Shown here one piece after another: positions 24,701 through 39,700 of a DNA stretch of 64,000 nt. The translations under genes were made by a program, and so were the position numbers. The notes below the pieces were generated by a model that had not been told where the DNA came from, searched no databases, and worked only from the letters and a program-made list of their open reading frames with translations. Location: NCBI GenBank assembly GCA_030248225.1, contig JASANE010029145.1:1-64000 (forward strand). The letters are read 5' to 3'. The stretch is from Trileptium ribeirensis. Its lineage: Eukaryota > Nematoda > Enoplea > Enoplida > Thoracostomopsidae. The first letter of the stretch is position 1; the number at the start of each line of letters is the position of its first letter.

Positions 24701-27700
24701 GGAAAATAGCTTTTTAAATGCTTCCACGATAAAGATAAGCGAAATCAGGCACGCAAAACTTTCTTCAGTAAATCGTGTAATGTATGTAACAAGAGCGGAT
24801 GCATCAGTTGCCACCAAGATTATTAAGATTAGCGCACACCACAAGCCAATCCAAAAGCGAAAGCTCATGTACCATATGCCCAAAGATCTAAAATACCAGA
24901 AATAACAATTATAGTCAAACCATGTACTAATAGGAAAAATGCCTTTATGGGCATGAAAAAAGAAACCCCTGACAAAAATGTTACTGCTAAATAATATAAT
25001 GTTAGTTGGGTCATTTCACGCGACCATGTCTTTTTGGTCGGGTGGGGGGGGGGGGTAAAAGTGAATATTTTGGTCAGTAGCACAGAAACGGGAGGGGAAC
25101 TGGCAAAAATGTTATTTAAAACCAGAAAGCCTCATTACTTAGCTATTTTAAACAGCAAAAAAATTTTTGGACCCACCCCCGCCATAAGGGGCTGGACATC
25201 CACATAGGTCCCAAATTGACAAAAACCGTAAATGACTAATTTTACGATCTGTTCTTTCTGGGTAATGGTGTGGCTCGATGTTAGAAATTATGCCCTTAAT
25301 TCTTTTTTTGTGCAGAAATAGTCAGGTCTACACTACGTTTTTAGTTACACACATTTCAAATCTACACTATTCCTGGAGAGTAGGAGCGGCCGACATGGAA
25401 CGAACCTCATTTAAACCCCCAGCCAAATTCTTTTTTGCACATTACTCGTTACTTATGCATGGTACAAAAACGTTATTCATAGATCATACCTATCCCCTGG
25501 GTACATTTTGAAAAAATATTAACCCACGGGCTTCTTGTTACTTACCCTGGCACCAGGGTTAAAAGATCGATTTTAGCACATTTGATTACCCGCCACGACC
25601 ATTGCTAGTTTGGGGTATGGTGGAGTGAGTACAAGTCTATTAATTTGTCTATTTGTTGATGGTTCATTCCCATGAGGAAGAGAATGGTGAAACGATCTGA
25701 GCTCTATCTCACGGCTGAACTATTGATCTCAGGCTTTCACCCAACCCCCTCCCCCGACCACCATCCTAAATTTCGAAAAATCGGCCATGTGACGGTATTT
25801 CGATGAAATTTCGCGCCTTTAGGTCATATTGTGGCATATTACATTGTAACACTGCATTTCGGTCACATATGACACAAACTTATTTTTTTGAAAATTTTGA
25901 ATTTTAACCTCCCCCCCCGTCCACGTTAGACTGGCGATTGGTATGATGGCCTGTCCATAGTGGGGGCGGGGGTGGGGGACCCCCACTTTCCAACGCCCCC
26001 CTGTTCGTGAGATTTTCCGCCATCTCCTTCCCCCACTCGGCCGAAACCCCTATGTTCAACTAATTCCAAAAAAATTTTTATGTCAAAAAATTTATGTTTT
26101 TTGTTTGGAAATTATTTTTCAAACATTAATTACCACTATTTATAATGCTAAAATATCGTTTTTAGCTTGAAAATACATTTACGGTAGTAAAAATGCACGC
26201 AAATATGGAAATATTTAGTATTTTTAAGCAAAATTTATCCCCCCTTTAATTTCCCCGAGAATGAACATGGGCCCCACCCCGAAGTTTCTTCCTTCCCCCA
26301 CTTTTCGGAGGGCTGTGACCATGTACCATATTATTTTTGGATGAAATAATGTAGAGTGGATGGTGTGAAAAAGACAGTTGAGTGTTGCTTCTAGAATTTT
26401 TGAGTGGTTGTGAACGTAAATAAACCCCCCCCCACCGACCGCATTATTTTTGGATGAAATAATGTAGATTGGATGGTGTGAAAAAGACATTTGAGTGTTG
26501 CTTCTAGAATTTTTGAGTGGTTTTAAACGTAAACAAAAAATTAACCCCCCCGACCACCAATTACTTCTGGCAATCTAACATGTCTGGCAAAGGGATTGTA
26601 ATTTCTTTTGCATAACACTTCCCCCAGGCTAAACTATCGATACAAAAAGCTACTTTTTATTGCCGCTTCGTTTCCATTAGGTAACAGCTATAAATCGGCA
26701 CCCCCGTATTTTAGAAGTGGTAAGTTCGACCCAATAGGCATAATAAGCTTTATTTTTGACATACGGAGCTCGGCTAACCCCCATTTTGATGCGCCGATAG
26801 GCTGCACGTGATATATAATCCCAAAATGGAGGCTATATTCAAACTGGGGCATGCCAGAGGCCATTTTACGTCTGATAGGCTGGCCAGGGGTGATAGTTGG
26901 AAATCTATAGCATCAGAACGGTTAAAAAATTTACTATAACGACCTCAATTTCGGAATCCTTGACGTGTTTTAGTCATAGGGAGTAAAAATGAAGATAATC
27001 GGAGCCAAAAAACTATTAGTCATTTTTTCTGGGACAAAAGGACATCGTAGCGTGAAATGACCCAGGTAAGGTGTGTTGGCTGTGAGAGACAGGTTTGCGA
27101 TGAGATCTGCCACTAATGAAAAACCGAGCGAGCTATTGATATAATATTTGAATAAATGCTGTACGCCAATAAATTGTTTTTCTTTGAAAAATACACTCTT
27201 ATTTCCTTAATGTATTAGAATCATGGTCGTTGGTCGCTGACAGAGAAATGTTATATTGTTTTGAATTTAGCACGATCTGTTTGGTGTGTTGCGGTCAGTG
27301 TAATAATAAGAACACTGCAGTGGAAAAATGCGCTTTTGGGCACGAAAAATTTTGTATGCAAGATAGAAAATTTCTGGAAACTAGTGTGGACACATTAACC
27401 CTGATTCATTTCCCCTATGTTTCACTTGGCCCATGTCACCTTTAGGGGCCGGGCGTTATAACGTTAGAAAAAAGAACAGATTAGAGCGGGGGGTTCGGGG
27501 GGCGGTAGCCCCCCGACTTAGGCTTAGTACATGACTCATATAAGGACCTTAGCTTAGGCTAAGACTAAGGCTTAGGCTTAGTATATCGAGAACGGCATGG
27601 TATGTCTTTCACTTCCGCTCCTAAAAGTTATATTGGCCTTTCACTTTATCGCAAAACCACAAGTGATGTGCATGGTAATGTTTACAGCAAACTGCAGCAG

Positions 27701-30700
27701 ATAGTGTAACAGGGTAGAGCTCTTGAGTGACATTTCACTTTATTATAACCTGTATGTCTCCTAATCACAGCCTTTTGAAGTCATAACAAACTAAGATTTA
27801 CATAATGCTAGTCACGCACAGAAATAAAAACATAGTTATTGCAAACAGTTAGCGAAAAAGTAATAGCTATTCAATTGCTATTCGCGAATTTTCAATGAAT
27901 TGTTCGCGAACGAATCGCGAAAAATTGCTTTTATTCCTGGGCGTGACTGTCTTTAATAGATCACTATGTTGTGTTACGGAAATTAAAAAGTGTGGAGTAT
28001 AGACTCAAGGGAATACAATTTCCCAATTTTCCGGATTGAAATTAATGCAGACTCAAAACAGAGCCTAACCCCCGAGGACGCTAGGAAGAAAAACGTGAAA
28101 ATATATTTTTGTTTTTGTATGACGAAAAAAATTTTAATGAGTTATTCATTATCGGGTGGATGGATTTCGATAAGAGTGATGACGATATGCCCTTTAGTTG
28201 AACGCGAACAGCTTTTACACCATCTTCCGGTACAGAATTATTGCAAAAAACATGTTTTTTAACATTTCGTTGCCATATCTTGCTGTACAAGTATCAATGT
28301 TTCCTAGCCTATATTTCTCGTCACAGGCTTCGAACCGAAGCAGCTCCTCGAGATCTACAACTTTGATGGTCACTACTTTTTTTATGGGACCACTATTTAG
28401 GTGGCTGTTCAGCTGACTACGGCGCGTCGACCCTTTGTCAGAAATAGCAATTTTTCAAATTTCGGCATGTTACTGCATGTTTTTTCACCTTACAATGAGT
28501 GTCTATAAGGTTATAAAGCATGCAGGGTACGATGGCTTTGATAGTTAGAGCCCAACTTGAGTATATTATACATTTTCATGGGTTTTCGAGGGCTTTGCGG
28601 ACATGAACTAGATTTTCGAAATGTAAGTCCATTTTCATTATGAGCCCCGCGGAAGACCTCAATTATCTAATAGCCCCCATCCCCGCTAGACATATATTCG
28701 TAGTGTGTGGTGATTTCAATGCGCACGTGGGACTGCGCGAACCGTGCGAAACCAATGTCCTAGGCCCTTTCGTTCACTGTCCTTGAACCGAACCAGACTG
28801 ATCACCATCGCGGAATTCCACGACATGTTTTTTGCCAACACTAATTTCAAACATCCTGCAAAGCAACAGCACACCTGGAGATCCGCCAGTGAGCGACATT
28901 TTCAGCTTGGTCATGTCGCTATCCGAAAAAGTGTAAGTCTGCTGTAAAATACTACAGGACAGGCTGGGGGAACCTGCTTTCAAGTGACCATGGCACGATA
29001 CTGCTGCAGATACACCTAAAATTAGACACCAACCATTTCAAGGGCATGGCTCGTCCAACCAACGCAGCTGTCTAAGGGATAATAGCATCGCAGAAAAGTC
29101 CTGAACCTCACTGTCCAATCACTTCGCCGCCCTGGCAGGATTAGAGGACTCTCAAGTTCCACCCTGGTCTTGTGTCTCTGAATGCACTAATGTAGCCCTG
29201 CGGGAAGTTGCACCGACGCCGACACCGAAGAAAAGGGCTCGATGGCTAGATGCGCCTACAGTAGAGAAAGCCCATCTGTTTAGTCGTGCAGCAAAAGAAA
29301 CTCGAAGCTTTGTCATGTCCACAGTATCAGAGAATCTAAGGATGAGAAGCTCTAGGTACTAGCGAACGAGATGAACCAAGCAGATATGGTACATGATCAC
29401 CACAGGCTCGTACAGCTCATCAGACAAGGCGCACGGCCGCAGAATCCCGTGCGTGGTATGATACGCGATAGAACGGGTAAGCGTCTGATCTCCAAAGCTG
29501 CGCAAGTCAATCGTTGGAGAGAGCATTTCGTTGAAATCTCGAACAAAGATCCGCCAGAAAAACCGCTAAAGGATCACAACCTTCCCTCAAGGTTTTTTAC
29601 GAATGCGCGGTCGATCACTCAGCACCAACGCGTGACTAAGTCCTCAAAGCGGTCAAAGATCTTCGCAAAGGGAAAGCACCCGAGAGGACGGGATTCCGCC
29701 GGAATGCTATAAGATCTCATGAAACCTGTTTGATACGCTGCAAGCCACAATCTGCGACGTATGGGCCAACGAGGTTATGCCAGAGAAGTGGCGTGGCGCC
29801 ATCGTTATTTCAGCCACATGAAGGGTGACAAGTCCATCTGCTGCAATTATCAAGGTATATCGCTGTTGAATATTGCTTTCAGGCTGCTGGAAGCAGTAAT
29901 CTGCAGTAGCTTCAAGGGACACCGAGAACGACTTTCAACCTGGCCGCAGCACAATCGCCCAGATATTGAGTATGAGGATCACGCTCTAGAATCTTCATGA
30001 ATATCGCAGACCAGTTGCCATGGCCTTCGTTGACTTCAAAGCCGCGTTCGACTCAGTTCACCAGAATCGCTCTACAAGATCTTGGAGGAGGACGGTGTGC
30101 CGGCCAACATCATATCCTTTATCAAGTCGATGTTCGAACCATCTTACTGCCGTGTGCGAATAAACGACACGTTATCTGAAAACTTTGAGGTCAAGTCTGG
30201 AGTGAGACAAGGGTCAATCTTGTCAACATCCTCTTCAACTACGCAATTGCATGGGTGATGGTGACCGTCCTGGTGAAGGTGTTATTTTCGGCGCAAACAG
30301 CATGAGGTTCAGCGATACCGCTTATGCCGACGACATAGCCATAGCTGCATCTTAAGCCAGCGAACTACAGGTGCTCAATCGAGTCGACACCGCCGCAAAG
30401 GTGCATTGGTATGGTCATCAACTCGTAGAAGACCAAGATAATGACCTGCAGCATCGAGAGACATCAAGAGATCGTACTGAACGGCTCAGTGGTGGAACAT
30501 GTCGAACAATTCTGTTGCATGGGCAGCATTGACCAGGGGTTTGGAACGAGATTAAAAACCGCATAAATCGTGCCAGGTCAGCCTTTGCGGTCCTGCAGCA
30601 TTAGTGAAACTCGGCAGACGTGTCCGTTCCCGAGAAAGTTCTGATATATAATGCTGCCATTCAACAGATTCTGTTCTACGACAGCGGAACGTGGACAGCA

Positions 30701-33700
30701 AAGTCAGCTACTCAGCAACACTGTAGCTTTACTATGTTTTAGTATTCTTCTTGCTCGTCGGAAGTAAATCAGTAAACACCGTACATTCATTATGTTTAAC
30801 TAATATCAGCTTTAATACGGGACTACGATAAAATTTGTGCTAACGGGATGCTAATGCGATAGGGCAAACAGCAAACTTGTCGTTTGTCAGTGTTATTTCG
30901 GATTACTACTCAGCAACACTGTAGCTTTACTATGTTTTAGTATTCTTCTTGCTCGTTGGAAGTAAATCAGTAAACACCGTACATTCATTATGTTTAAATA
31001 ATATCAGCTTTAATGCGGGACTACGATAAAATTTGTGCTAACGGGATGCTAATGCGATAGGGCAAACAGCAAACTTGTCGTCCTGTTATTTCGGATTGGG
31101 CTTAACTAGTTTATATCTTAAAATTCGTACTAGCTGTCAAAATGAATTTGATTTCAATCAAATTAAATTCATTTGCCAAAATTAAAACCTAACTGAGTGA
31201 AATCATATGAGCACATTTAAAATGAATCTAAAATCACATTTTGTTGAAAAAGTGATATCCAAATAGGATCAATAAATACAACACTAGTTGTATATGTTAT
31301 TTATATTCGGTTTTGGTTGGGTCATCAGTTTTGTCAAACGACATGTTTCTAAATTCACGCGACCTAATTTGTACTTTATTTGATTTCATTTTTGACAAAT
31401 ACAATCTAAATTCATTTTGGTGAAATTAAAATCAGTTTTTGTGCTACAAATAAAATGAAAACGTCCTCATAAAAATGTGACTCATTTTAAGTCGAGAAAT
31501 GAAATAAAACTTAGTTTTACTTTCTACTATAACACTGCACTCATCTTAACGTAGTTCCCGCCTAATAATCATATCCATTGGGATTCACAGCGTTAATAGC
31601 ATCTCATTCTCTACTTAATAAACTTGTCCACCTCTCGCTTCCAATTTACACGATCGAAAAAAAGGTCAACCAAACTGTCGTTATAACACATTACACCGAA
31701 AAGTACACGAAAAAAGTAAGACATTTCATGCCAAAAACTTACACGGACATTTGATAGACAATAGTTTCGAAAACAAGGACCGGACCCGTTGAACCGATAA
31801 TTGTGAGCGGTTGACCGGCAAAGATGCAATACGATCCGCCGCAAATAGCACCTGACAAAATATTTTCAATAGCAGCCTGAAAAAAATAGTAGAGATATGA
31901 TAACTACTATTAACAACACAAAAATGTTTATGTATCATATAGGAAAGTATCGCGGACCAACGAAGCATTGGTGCCGCAACCTGGGACAAGGTTATTACAT
32001 AAAAGCAACCGAAGAGCACTGCACAACGTAAGCCCAAATCGGCCGTGTCAACTACACACGAGATCATCGTTCTATACAAGAACACAACATTAAAGCTTAT
32101 GAATGAACTCCGACAATAAAATTGAACAAAGCTAAGCCATAGTTGAATCTTTAATTTCTTTTTTAAGAAACTAGCTCTATCTTTTATCAAAGCTATCAAC
32201 AAAATAACGTAATACGAACAACCTGATTAGAGTCTTGTGCGTTAGAATAATTGTTGAATATCTTTCTAATATATCCGCATTTTTACATTATTATTATTTG
32301 TACACAACGTGGAATTAGTGCATCTATTCTCTACAAATCGTGTTCCGACGGTCACTCTAGTGCTCGCGTTATTTTTATATTATGTCTTGAACCCCGTGAG
32401 GACATAAATCAGACATTTAACATCCAAGGTAGCTACAATAGCTACATACCAGGATCACAGAAGAATATAACCGTTGGGTTGGAAACCTATGTCACATAAA
32501 ATATTAATTTAAGCTCTGCTGCAGCGTTAGTTTGAAGTGGTTGAACGAATTGCCAAATTTACGTATAAGAAGCGTTTCACCTCAAAGTAAAAGCTCAATG
32601 ACTGTGGCTCGATGCATATATGTTCACAGGAAAGGCAGGGTGCTTACCACCCTGGGGATAGGAAACCTAACCCCCGTGGCAGGTTGTCCAAGCTCCCCTG
32701 GCGGCTCCGCGGCCGCTGAAGCCATAGGCGCCGAAGGCACCGCACCCCCACCCATACGCCAAGGCTAACCCACCTCTGGACCATGTATAGGCGGTTCGTA
32801 CAACATGGATAAAAGAAAAATGCCCAAACAGGCAGCAAAAAGAGATGTTTAGCTATGTTACGGTTATAGACATTACGCGCCGCAGGTGCGAAAAATTTAG
32901 CAAGTTTACAAAACTTATAAGGCAAAAATTAGATAAAAATTATGATGAAAGATTGGACTGCTGGCTGGCCGCTCCAGAGAAGGGAGTAAGGGTCCATCCA
33001 GGATTCTCGAGATCCCAACAGGATTTCGGCGGATCCTCCAAAGTCATGTCCCAGAAAAATTTTGGCTTCCACCAGGCCAACTGCCCTGTAGCCCCAATTA
33101 TTTTCACCTCACACCAAAAATGATATTCATAACAAGAAACGGTTGCAACAAAACACAATTTCGACTATTTATGACAAAAACCCATTTCTGCCCCGCATTT
33201 CATTCAGAGTAAAATGAAATGCGGGGCAGAAATGTTTTTCAGTGCTTATATAATAAATACGCAACAAAAAACTACGACAAAAATGTTTTCAATACTTGAA
33301 AAACTCCAGAAATGCCATTATAATACCCCCAGTTGACCTGGGGGTAGATAGATAATTAGCGGAACTGTGGGATATGATACTGCACAGGTCGCCTAGGTAG
33401 AGACATTTTGCAACTCCCTCCCCACCGTGTTTAACCCTGTCCAGTCAGCATTAAGGGTGACCCCCAGTAGCCTATGCATCTGAATATGGGAATCTTGTCC
33501 ACCGTCAACCTATTATTCTACACAAACATCCTTCTTGCTTCTTCCGATTGCTTACATCTAAGTAGGAAATGCTTTATTGTCTCCGCTTCCTACCCACACA
33601 AATCATACATGCCATTGTCCCTCAACCTCATTACCCTAAGGTGTGCGTTGAGAAGATGGTGCTTCGTGACGACCCGAATAGAAACCCGAACTTCATCCTT

Positions 33701-36700
33701 GTACAATTTTCGAAGGTATTAACTCTTCCAATAATTCAAACATGGAAATAATAATGTGTTTACCGACACCCTCCTCCCATTGTCCATCTGCTCCTATGTT
33801 CTTTCACAACTGTTGCCCAAACACAACGTTTAGCGGTTGCAATTTACAGGAGGATCAAGTTGGTCCGGACCATATACATACTACCCCGTTAGCGCCTTTC
33901 TTTGCCAATCTATCAGCCACCTTATTTCCAACAATCCCTGAATGTCCCCTATCACACTGAAGGTAGTCCCAAAAATCCAAAATAGACCTATTCACTTTCA
34001 TACTATGTATGTTTATTAATATAACACGTAGTATTAATAATTCAAAACATGAAATATGTCCAAAAGCATTGTCTAAGGCACATCGTTGTATCATGTCACA
34101 GCTTATTTTCCGATCCTAAACTGCTTAAACATTATATGCGCTCCAAAACAGTCGCTGGTGTGATCATAGACCTATTAAACGACTTCAAAGCAGCTTGGCT
34201 ATCACTGCATTGGACCGTATAGTGCAAAAAAGACCTAGGTACAATTTTTTCCCAAAATGAGCTTATGGTGCACGTTGTCTTTGGACACAATGCAGATGTT
34301 ATGCAAGAAAGACCTAAGCGATCTAAACATCTTTAGAAAAACTAATGCATTGTGTTTAATAAACCTGTGTGCAGTCGCCCAGCAGTCATATGTGCATAAA
34401 CGATGCAAGTGACTTTGGGTTGTTTTTGCACAACAGCAGTTTGTAATTTTAATGATGTTAAAAGGAACTAACAGCGCCTGGGTCTTTTTTCCACGAAATG
34501 AAAAGGTGCTTATGCAAAGGTGATTACTATGCACATAGGCTTTGCATGACGATTACGATGCGCCCTGCTATTATTGTTTGCCCCAAAAAACTATAAAACG
34601 TCGTGATATTTAAGGTAATGTTCAAATGATATCCCCGCCGACATCTTGATTCGACGTAATGTATAGTATAGTACATATAGGGTATATATATTTATATATA
34701 CAGGGTATATATATATATATTTTACATTGTATAGCAAGATCGGCCGCTTCACTAGGCACCGTGATACGCACGTCATAGGTATTCCACGAAATATATGCCT
34801 TGTAGCTTATCGTCCTCTAGCGCTAGGGCGCCATAGCGGGAATTTCTTGCTCAGACTATGAAGTGCCAAATGTATATTGGGCAATTTGTTGTGAGATTAA
34901 TATTTTCTGTCTAATTTCAGGTTTTTCAGAAATACATACGACGTAGTAATTTTAAAATGACTAAGCGGCAATTAATTAGACGAAGTATTAGTAACACTGT
35001 ACAATATAGTACGGACGAGTTTGTTATGATAAAATGGGGCAATTGCTATTATCCTGCGGTTGTCGGAGATCGTAGAATAAACCCCTGCGTCCGGAGCAGC
35101 TATTAATCTCGTGGTTTAAGTACTCGTGGACTGTCGTTCGTTCAACTCCAAATGTAATCCCCTTCAACCCCAACAATGTTATGATGCGCCTGTCGCAACC
35201 GACGAAGCGCCTGAACCAGTATTTGGAAGCTGTTTCTGATTACTGCAGAACCGAATGCCTCTATGACAACGATGCTATTATCAAAGAAGCGTTGAAGTTA
35301 GTGAGGCCTTCGCAAATTCTCTTTGTTGACAATAAATTCTCTGCTAAATTAAATTAACTTTTTGTAATTATATAATTATTACAAAAATTAAGTAATTAGC
35401 TTATTAATTATATAATATTAATTAATTAGCTTTATATAATTATTAAACTAGCACAAAATAAATATGTGCGTGCCATAAGACGTTGCCCAATTACAGAGTG
35501 GCGTTTCCCTAATTCCGATTGCATTGTCCCATTGTTGCATCTTTAAGATTGATGGGTACCCGATAATATGGAAACGCTGTATGTGCTCGGCCCGCCTATA
35601 TATCTTTCATACTGTGATAATTCTAGATGTTCAATATATAACTTTCAGTTATGACTAGCACAGTTGGCCAAAGGTAATACCTAACCGTGGTTATACACTT
35701 GGGACCATGACAGATGTCAGCTATACTTCTGGCGTTTCAGAAATGAGCTAGTAATGTTTTTATGTTACTTTAAGCTTGGATGCGAACGTTGGCGAAGTAG
35801 TGGAACGCATTGTCTTCGAAGTTTGCGTAATGGTGGTCTCGGTCAGTGCGAGCCTGAAATCATCGGAGGACAATGAAACGAGTAAGAGCAACTTAATTTG
35901 AGAGTTACTTGCAATCCGTGACCCGAGTTATTGCGACTAGCTACATATTCGAAAGATTCTCTACTGGTTTTATGAATGATTTAATGTAGAAGTAGCGGTT
36001 TTATGAATGATTTTTTTCTATCGCTCGTATATTTCTGTAAGCAAATGTTCATACAAACATCGTATGTCACGGTTTGTCGCCTATTTTATATAGGAAGCCG
36101 AGCCTAGCTGTAGTGGTTACCTGCATGCTGACGCAGTTGCGTACCCTCCCCGTTTCGGTAGACTGATTAGTATTTGCCCGAAGACCTCATCGACGGCCGG
36201 GTCTCTTCGATCATTCCCAATTATCCCTAAATCCCGTGTGGAACTATTACTTTACATTCTCTATATCCCTACAAGCAATTTTCGTATAGACAGTGCTAAG
36301 TGTCATGGTTTGTTGCCAGTAATAGGAAGTCGCACCGGGCCGTATTGGTTGGTTGTTTGCTAGGTAGTCTTGCGATTTCTACCGGCTTGAATAGTTTGGA
36401 AAGAGGAGAATTGGTATTTGGCCAAAAGACACACAGGTCTGTTGATGTTGTGACCAAAAAGTGGTTGTTAGCTTGGCCATATGCCTAAAAATTAGTCGCT
36501 ACCTTAATGTTACTATTTTTATTTCCAGGAGGAAAGACACCGTGTGTCAACAAGTCGGCGAAATTTCTATCACAATCACACGAGGAAGTCAGCGAGGACG
36601 AACACAGCAACTCCGACAACGAGACAAACGCCGAATCGTCATCAGATGATGATGAAGAACACAGTTCGTGCGAGTCGTCCGTTTCGAGCGATGTGGCGCC

Positions 36701-39700
36701 GCGACCCGTTAGAAAACGCCGTAAATTTGCGAATACTGTTCGATAGTGGCAGCCACCGTACCTATATAACGGATGAGCGAGTAAAGGAGCTGCAGCTTGA
36801 AACGCGCGATGAGAGTCCGTTAAACATAGCAGTATTTGGGTCAACCCGAACAATCACAATGTCAACGACCAGGGTCGTGTTTGAGATTCGTCGCCGCGAC
36901 GGGTCGATGCAGACCGTTTACGCTAATACAACGCCTCGCGTTACCGACTGTCCGATCACAGCTGGGTTGGTGCCTAAGGGTGATCTTGCGGCGATCACGT
37001 CTATGGGGCACGGAATCGAATGGAGTCGACAGGACGATTGATATCTTAGTGGGTTCGGACTATTTTTGGAATTTTGTGACAGGTTCACGTCTCCAACTGC
37101 CATCTGGTTTGTTTATGATTCCGTCTACTTTAGGGTTGCTCCTCGCCGGACGTTATGACGAGGAGGACGAAAAAACCGGTCAAGCCCAGTCGACACTTGT
37201 TTGTTTAACGGAAACATTCAGTCGGATTCCTATCTACAGTGGATTGGTGGCGGCTCCGATCAAGACAACCCTTTCGTACCCGGATATCGACGAGTATTGG
37301 AATTTAGAAGCCGTTGGTATAAGCGATGACCCAATTAGTAATGACGACGATGAAGCGCTTAAACAATTCAACGATTCGGTATATTATGAAGGCGGCCGGT
37401 ACCACGTGAAATGGCCGGTAAAACCGAACATCGCTAGCTTACCACTGAACAAAGCGCTAGCATGCGGTCGTCTCAAAACGCAGATGAAGAAGTTGGAATG
37501 CGATTCTTTCATAGCCGAGAAGTACAATGAAGTTATTCGTCAACAAATGGAAAACAACATAATCGAAAGGGTACCCGAAAGCGAATTATCAGCAGGTTCG
37601 ACAGCGAATATTATTCATTATCTCCCACACCACCCCGTAGTGAAGGTCAGTAGTGCCACGACAAAGGTGAGAATAGTGTATGATGCTTCATCAAAATCGC
37701 GCAAGGACGATCCTTCACTAAACGAATGCCTTCATCGCGGCCCTGTCTTGCTGCCGAATCTATGTGCGGTATTAATCAGGTTCCGACTCCACCGGATTGC
37801 GGTTGTGGCAGATGTTGAGAAAGCATTTTTACAAATTTGCGTCCAAAAGCCAGATCGCGACCTCACACGATTTGTATATGTGACCAATTCCGAAAAGCCA
37901 GTGACCGAGGGAAACCTGACGCATTATCGCTTCTGTCGAGTACCGTTGGGAGTAATTAGCAGCCCGTTTATTCTTGGCGCCGTGATCCAGTATCATTTGA
38001 AACAAAACAACCACTGGGTATCGCGGAACCTTGCGGATAGCATATACGTAGATAATGTCATCTCAGGCACGAACACTGTCGAGTCAGCGATCCAATATTA
38101 TCATCACGCCAAGGCACTGTTTCGCAGCGCTGGAATGAACCTTCAGGAGTGGGGCTCGAATTCGAAACAGTTACTCGACACTATCCCGAAAGTAGACCAA
38201 ACGAAACAACGACAAATGAAGGTACTTGGCCTTTGCTGGGACAGCGAAAGGGATACACTACGGATCAGTGGCGATGTTTCTAAACTGACATTGACGAAAC
38301 GAGGCGTGCTTCACGCTGTTGCTTCTATATACGATCCGTTAGGCCTGTTCCAGCCAGTGTTAGTACGGTCGAAGCGATTCCTCCAACGCCTTTGGGAGGA
38401 TAATCTGATGTGGGATGAACCGATATCGCCGAAACATGAGTCTGAATTCCGGCAGATAATGGAAGATGTGTCAGCTTTGTTCGATGTAACTATACCGTGC
38501 AATCCGTATGTAGCCAACGTTGATACGTCACAACACGTAGAGATCATAGCTTTCAGTGACGCATCTCAAGTAGCGTACTCTGGCGTTGTCTTTTTACGTG
38601 TGTGGGATGTCGCAGTAGGCGCTTGGTTTAGTAATGTAGTATTCTCCAAATGCCGCCTTGCCCCCAAGACGCGGTTCTGGGGCTGCGGTCACCCTACCGC
38701 GATTGGAATTACTCGGTACATTGATAGCAAGTCGAGCGGCTCAGTTCGTCAGAACAGCGATCAGACAGTCCAATGATGCCTCAGTGACGGTTTTCACAGA
38801 CTCCACTTGTGTACTTCAATGACTTCGTTCGTCGAAACCTCTTTCTGTCTTCGTTGAGAATAGGGTAAAGGAGATGAAAGCCATTCCGAACTGCAGTTAT
38901 CGTTATTTCAATACGTACGAAAATCCCGCTGACTACAGTACACGTGGAAAATCAGTAGCCGAAATGTGTGCGTCAGAGTTCTGGTGGCATTTGACCACCC
39001 TGGCTTCTACAATTGAGAGACGACTGGCCCGATGATCCTGACGGGACGGATGCTATAGGGGAATCACTTGAGCTTGACGCCGAACAAGAGACTCGTAAAT
39101 CGCGGAAATGTGTGCTCCACAACTTCGTCGCGGTGGAGGGTGTATTTCCATTTGTAGCAGCGTCGCCGTTTGGTATGAACTGTTCTGACTAATCCTCGTT
39201 CAAGAAACTACAGCGGATAACAGCTTGGTGCCTCAAATTTGTTAAGCGGGTAAGGTGTACAATTTGGAATCCTCAACGGGCACGAGATAGCAAGGGGTTC
39301 ATGCGATTGCTCGATGATGTCTCTAATGATCCTTTTGTCACGGCTGCCGATATGCGGGCGTCGAAAACAGTGTGGTTGGGGCATATACAGGGGCAAAGCT
39401 ATGGTGACGTGATAACGAGTATTAAAATTAATCAAAGTAACCCGCTCGTGGCACAGCTGGGAATTGTTATCGATTCCGATGGATTACTAAGGTGCCGAGG
39501 CCGCTTTAAACACGCAGACATGCCGCCAGATACGCTAGAGCCGAAACTTCTGCCAAGGATCATCAGGTCACCAGTTTGATTGTTCGGGACATGCATGAGC
39601 ATCTATTCCACGCGGGCATAGGACATACACTAAGCCAGATACGACGCGAGTATTGGATTCCGCAGGGACGAATGGCAGTTCGAAAAGTCATCAGCAAGTG

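Larger units (their letters stand above)
24888..31742. other. intron 7 of the SLC4 gene
   Basis: Holds the 25007-27064 element, a CAGTCACGGAC element, a LINE fossil and a 198-bp duplication. 27065-27800, 27960-28660 and 31090-31742 show no gene. A GC-rich patch at 27486-27590 has G/C runs and a gcttagg/ccttagc ladder. Confidence 0.75.

Noticed and set aside
36060..36400. Two similar stretches (tcacggtttgtcgcc..aggaagccg and tcatggtttgttgcc..aggaagtcg), considered as LTR or tRNA pieces
   Set aside because: Similarity is short and has no matching copy after 40907, so it does not support an LTR pair.
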